The position numbers and the translations under genes were made by a program. From Ptychodera flava (Eukaryota; Hemichordata; Enteropneusta; Ptychoderidae): a DNA stretch of 64,000 nucleotides. Of the stretch, positions 1 to 10,560 are shown one piece after another. Below the pieces are notes generated by a model, which saw only the letters and a list, made by a program, of their open reading frames with translations, was not told the origin of the DNA and made no database searches. The stretch spans positions 16,314,001-16,378,000 of the forward strand of contig NC_091942.1 in assembly GCF_041260155.1 (NCBI RefSeq), given 5' to 3'. Within the stretch, counting starts at the first letter, position 1. Each line of letters opens with the position of its first letter.

Positions 1-47
1 ATGCGATCAAATTTGGCCGTGTTAGAGGACTTTTTAGTTTTCACCTC

Positions 48-249
48 CATAGACTCCCATGTATAAGGCAGTCCATAGACTCCAATGTTTAAGGCAGTCC
101 ATAGACTCTCATGTATAAGGCAGTCCATAGACTCCCATGTATAAGGAAGTCCATAGACTCCCATGTATAAGGCAGTCCATAGACTCCATGTATAAGGCAG
201 TCCATAGACTCCCATGTATAGGCAGTCCATAGACTCCCATGTATAAGGC
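48..249. repeat. 26-bp minisatellite, about 8 units
   Basis: The unit reads approximately ccatagactcccatgtata followed by aggcagt. Single-base changes and 1-bp deletions separate the units. The same minisatellite recurs at 5008-5261, and in reverse complement as one or two units near 19175-19210 and 21730-21780. Confidence 0.9.
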
Positions 250-420
250 CAAGAAAAATAAAAATTTAGTTTCTCATCGTATTCATATTGCAAAAAGGAT
301 GCAGTGACACAGTTTTTAGTCCCCACAGATAAAGTCCAGGGGGCTCATAGATTGGGTCATGTCAGTCCATTAGTCCATCCATGTGAGTCCATCCGTTCAC
401 GCAGATATCTCAGACGCTTT

Positions 421-2640
421 GACAAAATGTCACGTGACCTTTGACCTCAAATATACATATTTGTCCATAACTCGGTAACCACAAGTGCTAAACCTTTCAT
501 ATATGGTATGATGGGACACCCTATGATGCCACATATTGTACCTCATTAATTATGTGCATATCTAATTTTGAGCAAGCCAATAGAGCTAGAGGTCTGATTT
601 TTGGTATATATGGATAACTTAGCAATACAACTTTTTTGACAAAATGTCATGTGACCTTGGTGACCTTTGACCTCAAATATACATATTTGTCCATAACTCA
701 GTAATCACTAATGCTACACCCTTCATATTTGGTATGATGGGACACCTTATGATGCCACATATTGTTCCTCATTAATTATGTGCATATCTAATTTTGAGCG
801 AGCCAATAGAGCCAGAGGTCTGATTTTTGGTATGTACGGATAACTTAGCAATGCTATTTTTTTGACAAAATGTCACGTGACCTCGATTACCTTTGACCTC
901 AAATATACATATTTGTCCATAACTCAGTAACCACAAGTGCTACACCCTTCATATTTGGTATGATGGGACACCTTATGACGCCACATATTGTACCTCATTA
1001 ATAATGCACATATCTAATTTTGAGCGAGCCAATAGAGCTAGAGGTCTGATTTTTGGTATATAGGGATAACTTAGCAATACAATTATTTTGACAAAATGTC
1101 ACGTGACCTCGGTGACCTTTGACCTCAAATATACATATTTGTCCATAACTCAGTAACCACAAGTGCTAAACCTTTCATATATGGTATGATGGGACACCCT
1201 ATGATGCCACATATTGTACCTCATTAATTATGTGCATATCTAATTTTGAGCAAGCCAATAGAGCTAGAGGTCTGATTTTTGGTATATATGGATAACTTAG
1301 CAATACAATTTTTTTGACAAAATGTCATGTGACCTTGGTGACCTTTGACCTCAAATATACATATTTGTCCATAACTCAGTAATCACTAATGCTACACCCT
1401 TCATATTTGGTATGATGGGACACCCTATGATGCCACATATTGTTCCTCATTAATTATGTGCATATCTAATTTTGAGCGAGCCAATAGAGCCAGAGGTCTG
1501 ATTTTTGGTATGTACGGATAACTTAGCAATGCTATTTTTTTGACAAAATGTCACGTGACCTCAATTACCTTTGACCTCAAATATACATATTTGTGCATAA
1601 CTCAGTAACCACAAGTGCTACACTCTTCATATTTGGTATGATGGGACACCTTATGACGCCACATATTGTACCTCATTAATAATGCACATATCTAATTTTG
1701 AGCGAGCCAATAGAGCTAGAGGTCTGATTTTTGGTATATAGGGATAACTTAGCAATACAATTATTTTGACAAAATGTCACGTGACCTCAGTGACCTTTGA
1801 CCTCAAATATACATATTTGTCCAAAACTCAGTAACCACAAGTGCTACACCCTTCATATTTGGTATGATGGGACACCTTATGACGCCACATATTGTACCTC
1901 ATTAACTATGCACATATCTAATTTTGAGCGAGCCAATAGAGCTAGAGGTCTGATTTTTGGTATGTAGGGATAACTTAGCAATACAATTTTTTTGGAAAAA
2001 TGTCACGTGACCTCAATGACCTTTGACCTCAAATATACATATTTGTCCATAACTCAGGAACCACAAGTGCTACACCCTTCATATTTGGTATGATGGGACA
2101 CCTTATGACGCCACATATTGTACCTCATTAATTATGTGCATATCTAATTTTGAGCAAGCCAATAGAGGTAAATGTATGATTTTTAGTATATAGGGACAGA
2201 CTATAGGATAGAAATTTTAGACAAAATGTCATGTGACCTCGATAACCTTTTACCTAAAATACACGATTATGTCAATAAATAAGTAACCACAAGTGCTATG
2301 TCCTTTATATTTAGTAGGATGGGAGACCTTATGACAACACATGCTTTACCTCGTTAATTATGCCCATATATAATTGTGGGCAAACTAATAGAGCTAGAGG
2401 TCTGAATTTTGGCATATATGGATTAATTAGCAATACAATGGGGTTTTTTTTTTAAATGTCACGTGACCTTGATGACCTTTGACCTTGAATATGCATATAT
2501 ATGCATAACTCAGTAACCACAAGTTCTTTACGCTTCAATTTTGATAGGATAGTAGACCTTAAGATGTCACATCTTGTACCTCATTTATTATGCACATATG
2601 TATTTCTTGGCTGGCCAAAACAGCTAGAGGTCTGATCTTT
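421..2640. repeat. 226-bp satellite array, about 10 monomers
   Basis: The phrase gacaaaatgt recurs at 421, 638, 864, 1090, 1316, 1542, 1768, about 1994 and 2220, a spacing of 226 bp. The first step is 217 because a 9-bp segment is missing. Each monomer contains a tcacgtgacct to tgacctttgacct segment, the phrase cataactcagtaaccacaag, and tacctcattaattatg. The last two monomers (from about 2160) are clearly more diverged, as expected at the edge of a satellite array. Confidence 0.92.
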
Positions 2641-2830
2641 TTTCCCGATTTAGAACCATAACTTAGACATGCCTCTTGTTTCAAATTGGGAACAATGACA
2701 TAGACCTTTGTGTCCATAGATCTGAACATATACACTCCAGTGATACTTCTTAATGACCTCATTTCCCTGCCCCATCAAGACTAATACTCCTATTACAAGT
2801 GGGGACTATGTCATTGTCAATGACTTGTTA

Positions 2831-3004
2831 CTTCTAGAATATACAGAATATTATCTCACATAGTGAGTGTCTGAATATTATTCTGAATTGTATTCCAAAG
2901 CACATTCTGAAAGGACTCTTCTGGAATATACAGAATATTATCTCACATAGTGAGTGTCTGAATGTTATTCTGAATTGTATTCCAAAGCACATTCTGAAAG
3001 TAAC
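2831..3004. repeat. 87-bp direct tandem duplication
   Basis: Two copies begin at 2831 and 2918 with cttctrgaatatacagaata. They differ at only a few bases. The 80-residue open frame across them on the minus strand repeats itself for this reason and is not a gene. Confidence 0.85.
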
Positions 3005-3290
3005 TCTTCTGAAAATTTCACATTCTTTGCCACTGCACCATCTCCCTAATACATACTGATGACCCACGGTGTCCACTCAAGTCTCACTTTGATTACCAAA
3101 TTGTATGAATTTTGCTGTAGTTCTTTTGAAAATTTTGGACCAAATGGATAACACTTTACACAGACTCCAGTTTTGGGTACAAAATTGTGGGAAAATTTTG
3201 AAAAAAAGTGTTTGGACCTGAAAAAATATTGTCTGGGTTACATTTTATAAAGGTGACAAAAATTGACTTTGGCACTCAAAGGGTTAAGTA
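3005..3290. repeat. Diverged TTAA-type short repeat, right end only
   Basis: The segment ends at 3284-3287 with gactttggcactcaaaggg followed by TTAA. The same ending is at 38551-38573, and it appears in reverse complement from 57896. The left end is not clear here. It is probably a piggyBac-like (TTAA-targeting) miniature element or an old fragment of one. Confidence 0.55.
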
Positions 3291-3390
3291 AAAAATTTGA
3301 AAGACATTCAAAGTTTTCATGATCTTCCCTTATCATGCATTGCTTATATGATTTTTCTGATAGAAAGTATCATGTTGCTTGAGTAAAACT

Positions 3391-3474
3391 TATAGTTTGG
3401 CAAGATAAAGCTGCTGCTCCAAAAAGGGATCCTCTAAGCCCAGCTCCCACATCTTTGTCTTGCCAAACTATATA
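3391..3474. repeat. Short inverted repeat (hairpin)
   Basis: The arms tatagtttggcaagataaag and ctttgtcttgccaaactata enclose a loop of about 40 bp. It resembles a small decayed miniature transposon. Confidence 0.7.
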
Positions 3475-3975
3475 CTCAAATGAATACAGTAAATAAGGTG
3501 ACAAATTCATTCAGATTTCACATTGCTGTAATGTTTTATTGAATAAAAGTGTACATGCATTTCCTCCATGTCAAAGCAACCAAACTTTCCAAGATCAAAC
3601 AGTCAGTGTTCAGTGTATCATCCAGAATGTCATCAACAAGGCGGGTTTTCCCCCTTTACCAGAAAATTTCGGGAGGATTTCACCAGTTCATGTGTTCTAC
3701 TTGTATCTCTACAATGTAACTGGCACCATTTCATGAGGGGCTGGACCCCCCTTGACAAATTACAAGGGGTGCCAACATGTCAACAGAGGGGGAATCCCCC
3801 ATCCCCCGTTCTAGATGAAACACTGTGTGTTGAGTTAAACAACAATGGAATCCACAACAGTCAAAAGTCAAAACTCTTGAGAGAGGAAAAACTAATTGTT
3901 TCAAACATTGAAATTGCTATGAAAGTCCAGAGGTTACATGTTGATGACTACTGTAATGAATGAATAATTGTAATA
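3475..3975. other. Non-coding stretch with short open frames
   Basis: Open frames of 131 aa (3568-3963) and 65 aa (3539-3736) overlap here on the plus strand. Neither has recognisable domains, and neither shows splice signals that would join it to anything. I see no gene. Confidence 0.5.
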
Positions 3976-4439
3976 TTAAAGAGGCACTCCCACTTGGTAA
4001 CATTTTTAAAACACATTTTTTAAATGCCAACGGTCGACATTTGACGTGGCGACTCCACGCGGATCGCGAGATATCGATAAAAACATGTCATTTCCGAAGC
4101 GTATTTTCACATCCCGAAGTTTTACGATTGTTTCTGGTTATGACCCGAAATCCCCCGAAAGTGTGTTGTTGTGCTGATTGACGATATTCTAAGGAGTCCA
4201 AAAACGTTCGAATGACGCAATTAAATTACCTCCTACTGCGATGACTTTATACATCATTATCAATGCCTTTACCTCTGGTAATTCTTGTTTAAAACTTCTC
4301 CTTAGTTTTTGTCGTTTTCATTATTCTAAATCAGTTGTATTAAATTTTTAAACAATACCACATAGATATCAGTTTTTACGTGTAAAATATTAGTTGCCTC
4401 GATGATGACTACATTTTGTCGTCTGCCACACAGTTACGC

Positions 4440-4522
4440 GTGGTTCGATACATAGCGGCTGCCGCGTGTGGTATGCGCGCACACCACGCGGCGGCCACTA
4501 TGCATACTATGTATCAACCGCA
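4440..4522. repeat. GC-rich imperfect palindrome
   Basis: The left side ggttcgatacatagcggc, then tgccgcgtgtggt, mirrors accacgcggcggcca and ctatgtatcaacc on the right around an atgcgcgc centre. It lies in the otherwise featureless left interior of the TTAA-bounded element. Confidence 0.65.
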
Positions 4523-4779
4523 CCTATCTGTGCTAGTCACCTATGCGAATTCTGGTGGAATCAGCAAACTTTGTTTTTCGTTTTTTTGCCGAGTCAGTAA
4601 GACTCAGCTTTCTCCCCTGGGACATGACCGCTCACCGACGCGAGTGGTACTGCTGTGGCGTACAGCAGCGTCAGCGTAGACTCGTACTCCATAGTTTAGT
4701 TGACAATGGCCCCAGTGCCGAACGTTCTATGTTCGGAAGCTGAATTCAGGTGGGCCACCGGAATTCAAACTTTAACTTT

Positions 4780-7379
4780 TTTAGTCCCCACGGACACCGT
4801 CCGGGGGGACTTATAGGTTTGGTCATGTCCGTCCGTCCGTCCGTCCGTGCGTCCGTCCGTTCACGCAGATATCTCAGAGACGCCTGGAGCGATTTCGTTT
4901 AAACTTGGTACAAGGATAGTACCATACCTCATACAGATGCACGTCGATTTGTTTCACAATGCGATCAAATTTGGCCGTGGTAGAGGACTTTTTAGTTTTC
5001 ACCTCCATAGACTCCCATGTATAAGGCAGACCATAGACTCCCATGTATAAGGCAGACCATAGACTCCCATGTATAAGGCAGTCCATAGACTCCCCATGTA
5101 TAAGGCAGACCATAGACTCCCATGTATAAGGCAGTCCATAGACTCCCATGTATAAGGAAGTCCATAGACTCCCATGTATTTATAAGGCAGTCCATAGACT
5201 CCCATGTATAAGCCAGTACATAGGCTCCCATGTATAAGCCAGTACATAGGCTCCCATGTATAAGGCCAAGATAAATAAAAATTTAGTTTCTCATCGTATT
5301 CATATTGCAAAAAGGATGCAGTGACACAGTTTTTAGTCCCCACAGATAAGTCCAGGGGGCTCATAGATTGGGTCATGTCAGTCCGTGAGTCCATCCGTTC
5401 ACGCAGATATCTCAGACACTTTGACAAAATGTCATGTGACCTTGGTGACCTTTGACCTCGAATATACATATTTGTTCATAACTCAGTAACCACAAGTGGT
5501 AAACCTTTCATATATGGTATGATGGGACACCCTATGACGCCACATATTGTACTCCATTAATTATGTGCATATCTAATTTTGAGCGAGCCAATAGAGCTAG
5601 AGGTCTGATTTTTGGTATATATGGATAACTTAGCAATACAATTTTTTTGACAAAATGTCATGTGACCTTGGTGACCTTTAACCTCAATATACATATTTGT
5701 CCATAACTCAGTAATCACTAATGCTACACCCTTCATATTTGGTATGATGGGACACCTTATGACACCACATATTGTACCTCATTAATTATGTGCATATCTA
5801 ATTTTGAGCGAGCCAATAGAGCCAGAGGTCTGATTTTTGGTATGTAGGGATAACTTAGCAATACAATTTTTTTGACAAAATGTCAAGTGATCTCAATGAC
5901 CTTTGACCTCAAATATACATATTTGTGCATAACTCAGTAACCACAAGTGCTACACTCTTCATATTTGGTATGATGGGACACCTTATGACGCCACATATTG
6001 TACCTCATTAATTATGCGCATATGTAATTTTGAGCGAGCCAAAAGAGCTAGAGGTGTGATTTTTGGTATATAGGGATAACTTAGCAATACAATTATTTTG
6101 AAAAAATGTAATGTGACCTCAATGACCTTTGACCTCAAATATACATATTTGTCCAAAACTCAGTAACCACAAATGCTACACCCTTCATATTTGGTATGAT
6201 GGGACACCTTATGACGCCACATATTGTACCTCATTAATTATGCACATATCTAATTTTGAGTGAGCGAATAGAGCTAGAGGTCTGATTTTTGGTATATAGG
6301 GATAACTTAGCAATACAATTTTTTTGACAAAATGTCACGTGACCTTGGTGACCTTTGACCTCAAATATACATATTTGTCCATAACTCAGTAACCACAAGT
6401 GCTACACCCTTCATATATGGTATGATGGGACACCTTATGACGCCACATATTGTTCCTCATTAATTATGTGCATATCTAATTTTGAGCGAGCCAATAGAGC
6501 TAGAGGTCTGATTTTTGGTATGTAGGGATAACTTAGCAATACAATTTTTTTGACAAAATGTCACGTGACCTCGGTGACCTTTGACCCCAAATATACATAT
6601 TTGTCCATAACTCAGGAACCACAAGTGCTTGATATTTGTATGATGGGACACCTTATGATGCCACATATTGTACCTCATTCATTATGTGCATATCTAATTT
6701 TGAACAAGCCAATAGAGGTAAATGTATGATTTTTAGTATATAGGGATAGACTATAGGATAGAAATTTTTTGACAAAATGTCATGTGACCTCGATAACCTT
6801 TTACCTAAAATACACGATTATGTCAATAAATAAGTAACCACAAGTGTTATGTCCTTTATATTTAGTAGGATGGGAGACCTTATGACAACACATGCTTTAC
6901 CTCGTTAATTATGCCCATATATAATTGTGGGCAAGCCAATAGAGCTAGAGGTCTGAATTTTGGCATATATGGATTAATTAGCAATACAATGTTTTTTTTC
7001 AAAATGTCACGTGACCTTGATGACCTTTGACCTTGAATATGCATATATATGCATAACTCAGTAATCACAAGTTCTTTACGCTTCAATTTTGATAGGATAA
7101 TAGACCTTAAGATGTCACATCTTGTACCTCATTTATTATGCACATATGTATTTCTTGGCTGGCCAATACAGCTAGAGGTTTGATCTTTTTTCCCGATTTA
7201 GAACCATAACTTAGACATGCCTCTTGTTTCAAATTGGGAACAATGACATAGACCTACGTGTCCATAGATCTGAACATATACACTTTAGTGATACTTCTTA
7301 ATGACCTCATTTCCCTGCCCCCTCAAGACTAATACTCCTATTACAAGTGGGGACTATGTCATTGTCAATGACTTGTTAA
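4780..7379. repeat. Composite repeat copy 2
   Basis: It opens with a tttagtccccacggacaccg box and a run of cgtc repeats (about 4833-4860). A module related to the one repeated at 9950-10560 follows, then a 10-unit 26-bp minisatellite (5008-5261), the bridge (5262-5422), and about eight 226-bp monomers (starts near 5423, 5649, 5874, 6100, 6326, 6552, 6771 and 6998). It matches 1-2830 closely. Several open frames of 65-156 aa arise from the repeats and should not be read as proteins. Confidence 0.85.
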
Positions 7380-7499
7380 TGACATGTTTTTATCAATATC
7401 TCGCGATCCGCGCGCAGTCGCAATGTCAAATATTGACCGTAGGCATTAAAAAAATGTGTTTTAAAAATGTTACCAAGCAGGAGTGCCTCTTTAATAAAT

Positions 7500-8145
7500 C
7501 ATGAAATATTTGATGTTTCCAGATTTTTTTTGTATATGTTACTTTTTGCGTCATCTTAGATTCGTCACACAGACGCATGCAGACAAACATAGATACCTGC
7601 GACACAAACATATACACTGTATACTTACAAACATATATTCATACAAGCATATGCATATGTATAAGATGAACAAGTTACTTTTGTGGACAGTCCATATACT
7701 GACCTTTAAAAAGCCCTCTGTAGGGTTCATGTAAAAACTACATACAAGCTCTATTGAACTGGACCCCTATATATGGTTTGCATGGGAACCCCATACACTC
7801 TCAGGTACAATGCAACTTGTGTAGGATTTCTGCATGAACCCCTAGGCTGCAGGGACCCTACACAGGGCTTATCGGACCTAATGTAACATTCTCATCATAG
7901 TAACCTTAGGCCTATATTGATCCTACAGAGCTTGAACAATGTTCTCACACGAACCCTAACAATGTGACCTCTAAGTGGCTGTGAAAAAAAATTTGCAAGA
8001 ACTTGACTTGCTGTGTGTCACTGACATGCATGGCACAAAACAATACAAGGGAGGCTACAAGTCAGTAGTTGTATACATAGCGCCCTCTATTGTTGTATGT
8101 CTATTTCCATTATTTATACTCTTCTATGTGTGGGCAAGAAGACAA
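7500..8145. other. Non-coding stretch, partly duplicated at 10620-10790
   Basis: The part 7655-7800 (ataagatgaacaagttactt, then agccctctgtagggttc) matches 10620-10760 in the same orientation. The pair therefore brackets the decayed zinc-finger locus. The part 7800-7990 resembles 15470-15600, downstream of the second zinc-finger locus. This suggests that the duplicated unit included more than the fingers. No coding signal is seen. Confidence 0.6.
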
Positions 8146-8152
8146 TGAAAAC

Positions 8153-8472
8153 CACAGGGGGCTCGAATGTTTATGTGTGTCTGTGTTTGTTTGTGTGTAT
8201 GTGTTTGTGTTTGTTTATTGAGTCTCAATATATAGAGGAAGTGAATAAGTCTAACCCTAACCCTAACCCTAACTTAAGCCTAACCCTAACCCCAACCCCA
8301 ACTTAAGCCTAACCCTAACCCTCGGAAATACATATCAACAAACAAACAAACAAATAAATAAACTGCTCTTTATTGACAAATATTAACAAAACAGCTTTTC
8401 GCTGTTATTTTATTAAAATAACAAATAAACAAACACAAACACAGACACAAATAAACATTCGAGCCCCCTGTG
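8153..8472. mobile_element. 320-bp foldback element carrying telomere-like repeats
   Basis: The left end cacagggggctcgaatgttt is mirrored at the right end (8421-8472). A 7-bp direct repeat, TGAAAAC, flanks it at 8146-8152 and 8473-8479, which looks like a target-site duplication. The arms are rich in tgtgtttgtttg. Between them lies a block of telomere-like repeats. There is no coding capacity. Confidence 0.75.
8251..8323. repeat. Interstitial telomere-like repeat (CCCTAA)n
   Basis: Three blocks of ctaaccctaaccctaa type are separated by two cttaag spacers. Some units read ccccaa. The block lies between the arms of a foldback element rather than at a chromosome-fusion junction. Confidence 0.9.
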
Positions 8473-8479
8473 TGAAAAC

Positions 8480-9009
8480 AACAATGGCTGCACTGTTCCC
8501 CACTGATCGGAGGGAAAGACAATTTATTATTGGTAGGTAGTACTACAGGGGAGACTTGTAGAAAAGATGTACTCAACTATTTTTTCAACCAAAAATACAG
8601 GGAAACATGTCATCTCTGTGTAAATTACACGGAGAATTTCTTCACATTAGCAGACTTTTTACAGCCGCATTAGTGAAGCATCAAATTTCAATGCATCAGG
8701 CAGGTTTGCCCTGCATCACAAGGCATCAAATCATCTTGGCAGGCACATTGACCCAAGACTGGCATTTTAAAGCTTGTATAAGGTTTGTATATGAAACAAA
8801 CTTTAGGTCCTATAGGGATCCTACACACAGCCTTCACGACCTGAAGTGTATGTTTCTTCTTATGGGGAAACTCCCACATGTATAGCGAGAGATCCTTGAA
8901 CTAGCATAGGTTTTATATTTTTGTGTCCAAGTATGGCTCTCATTTTGTACATGTCCCGTTGTGATCTTGGAGTGTTCCACTAAGCAAATGAGCCTAGCCA
9001 CACGTTTAA
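8480..9009. other. 3' flank of the decayed zinc-finger locus
   Basis: The part 8850-9000 (gatccttgaactagcatagg, then agcaaatgagcct) matches 15690-15790, which lies at the same position relative to the other zinc-finger locus. The segment was therefore duplicated along with the fingers. It may be 3' untranslated sequence on the minus strand. Open frames on both strands here are unrelated to known domains. Confidence 0.55.
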
Positions 9010-9960
9010 CTAATTGGCTTTTCCTGTATGTGACCTGATGTGAATTTTCAGAGTTCCATTCCTTGCAAAACTGTTCCCACACACTTTGCAGACAAACGGC
9101 TTTTCATTTGTATGTAGTCTCATATGCTGATCAAGAGTTATTTTCACTGTAAAACTTCGTCCACACACTTCACAGACAAATTGCTTTTCATTTGTATGAC
9201 TCCTCAAGTGGATGTCAAGACTTGTTTTCACTTTAAAACACTTTCCGCACACTTTGCAGATAAATGGCTTTTCATTTGTATGCGTCATCATATGTTTAAA
9301 ACCTGTTGTCCTTGTATGTGTCCTGAAGTGACGTTTAAGAGTTAAATTGTTGTCGTTGCAGACAAATGGCCTTTCGTTTGTATGTGTCCTGATGTGATTC
9401 ATGAAAAGTCCATTCTTTAGAAAACCCTTGCCACACTCTTTGGAGACAAATGGCTTTTCATTTGTATGCATCCTGATTTGTCTTTTGAGATATGTTCTAC
9501 ATTTAAAATCCTTACAACAAACTTTGCAGACAAACGGCCTTTCATTTGAATGCGTCATCATATGATATTCGAGAGTTGAATTTTGTGTGAAACTGTTGCA
9601 ACACACTTTGCAAACAAAGGGTTTTTCATTTGTTTGTGTCCTCAAATGCTCTTTGAGATATCCATTACGTGTAAAACCCTTGTCACACACTTTGCAGACA
9701 AATGGTCTTTCATTTGTATGTGTCCTAATGTGAATTTTGAGATCTCCATTACTGAAACCCTTGCCACTCATTTTGCAGACAAATGGTCTTTCATTTATAT
9801 GTATCCTGATGTGATATTTGAGGGCTCCATTATGTCTATAACCCATGCCACACACTTTGCAGACAAACGGCTTTTTCGTTCGTATGTATCCTGATGTGAT
9901 ATTTAAGTGTTCCACTCTGTGCAAAGTCCTTCCCACATTACAAAATTGCAGTCACGCAGC
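9010..9960 (-). pseudogene. Decayed C2H2 zinc-finger array, about 10 fingers
   Basis: The open part (9010-9936) encodes a run of C2H2 fingers joined by TNEKPF or TNERPF linkers, as in DNA-binding zinc-finger proteins. Only about five of the ten fingers keep all four zinc ligands. Finger 2 has CKMSG for CxxC, finger 3 has lost its last His (RTQ), finger 5 has lost its first His (KRQ), finger 6 starts VSKEC, and finger 7 is scrambled around CNDNN. A further finger lies upstream in another frame (9897-9950); one extra A in the linker breaks the frame near 9872, and its CxxC part is damaged. No KRAB, BTB or other N-terminal domain is visible. It is best read as a decayed paralogue of the array at 15796-17293. 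Confidence 0.8.
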
Positions 9961-10560
9961 CATATTGAATTCTATCACAAAACAAATTGACGTGCATATG
10001 TATGACATGGGGAGTAATGCTGTACAAAGTTTGAATGAAATCGCTCCAGATATCTCTGAGAAATTTGCATGAACGGACACACAGACATCATATACAAGAA
10101 AACAATGATTGTCTTGAGGCCATATTAGATTGTGTCACAAAACAAATTGATTTGCATATGTATTACATAGGGAGAAATTCTGCACCAATCTTGAATGAAA
10201 ACTCTAGACATCTCTGAGAAATTCGCATGACCCAATGCATGGACATAAAATACTTGAAACAACAACTCTAGACATCTCTGAGAAATTCGCATGACCCAAT
10301 GCATGGACATAAAATACTGGAAACAACATGGCTGACACATGACCATATTGAATTGTAACACAAAACAAATTGACCTGCATATACATGATATATGGAGTAT
10401 TCCTTGTACCAAGTTTGAATGAAATTCCCCTGGGCATCTTTGATTCTGAATCGTATTACAAAAAAAATTGACATGCTTATTTATGATATAGGTAATAATT
10501 CTTTTACCAAGTTTGAATGAAACTGCTGCAGGCATCTCTTAGAAATTAGCATGAACAGAC
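9950..10560. repeat. Diverged ~110-bp module repeated about four times
   Basis: The phrases cacaaaacaaattga, then gcatatgtat, then accaagtttgaatgaaa, then catctctgagaaattygc recur near 9975, 10135, 10360 and 10455. A 66-bp segment with gcatgacccaatgcatggac is also directly duplicated (10218-10320). The reverse complement of the module lies at 4866-4975, so these scattered repeats share one ancestral module. Confidence 0.75.

Larger units (their letters stand above)
1..2830. repeat. Composite repeat copy 1 (26-bp minisatellite, bridge, 226-bp array)
   Basis: From left to right there is a short lead-in, eight units of a 26-bp minisatellite (about 48-249), a bridge that includes the phrase tttttagtccccacagat, and then an array of about ten 226-bp monomers (about 421-2640) followed by a degenerate tail. 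The whole block matches about 4958-7379 in the same orientation, with fewer 226-bp units there. The left edge is cut by the window. The open frames in it are short, differ between copies and look non-coding. It is probably a non-autonomous mobile element that carries satellite DNA; no transposase is visible. Confidence 0.85.
3976..7494. mobile_element. TTAA-bounded composite element with ~115-bp terminal inverted repeats
   Basis: The left end begins at TTAA (3976-3979) and reads agaggcactcccacttggta. The right end is the reverse complement and stops at TTAA (7491-7494). The arms (3976-4092 and about 7376-7494) match over about 115 bp, including tttttaaaacacattttt and the atatctcgcgatccgcg motif. 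A TTAA target and TTAA boundaries are typical of piggyBac-like elements. The interior carries the second composite satellite copy and a GC-rich hairpin, but no transposase is visible. Confidence 0.7.

Noticed and set aside
2834..3076. 80-aa minus-strand frame with an internal repeat
   Set aside because: It reflects the 87-bp tandem duplication and has no other support.
4999..5469. 156-aa minus-strand frame across the 26-bp minisatellite
   Set aside because: It is made of translated minisatellite units and ends in the satellite bridge; related copies elsewhere have different frames.
1..7379. Regularly spaced repeats that could be mistaken for a CRISPR array
   Set aside because: The 226-bp and 26-bp units are head-to-tail satellites without unique spacers, and the genome is eukaryotic with no cas genes.
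8097..8306. 69-aa frame ending in Asn-Pro and Leu-Thr repeats
   Set aside because: It is a translation of the tgtgtttg arm and the CCCTAA tract of the foldback element.
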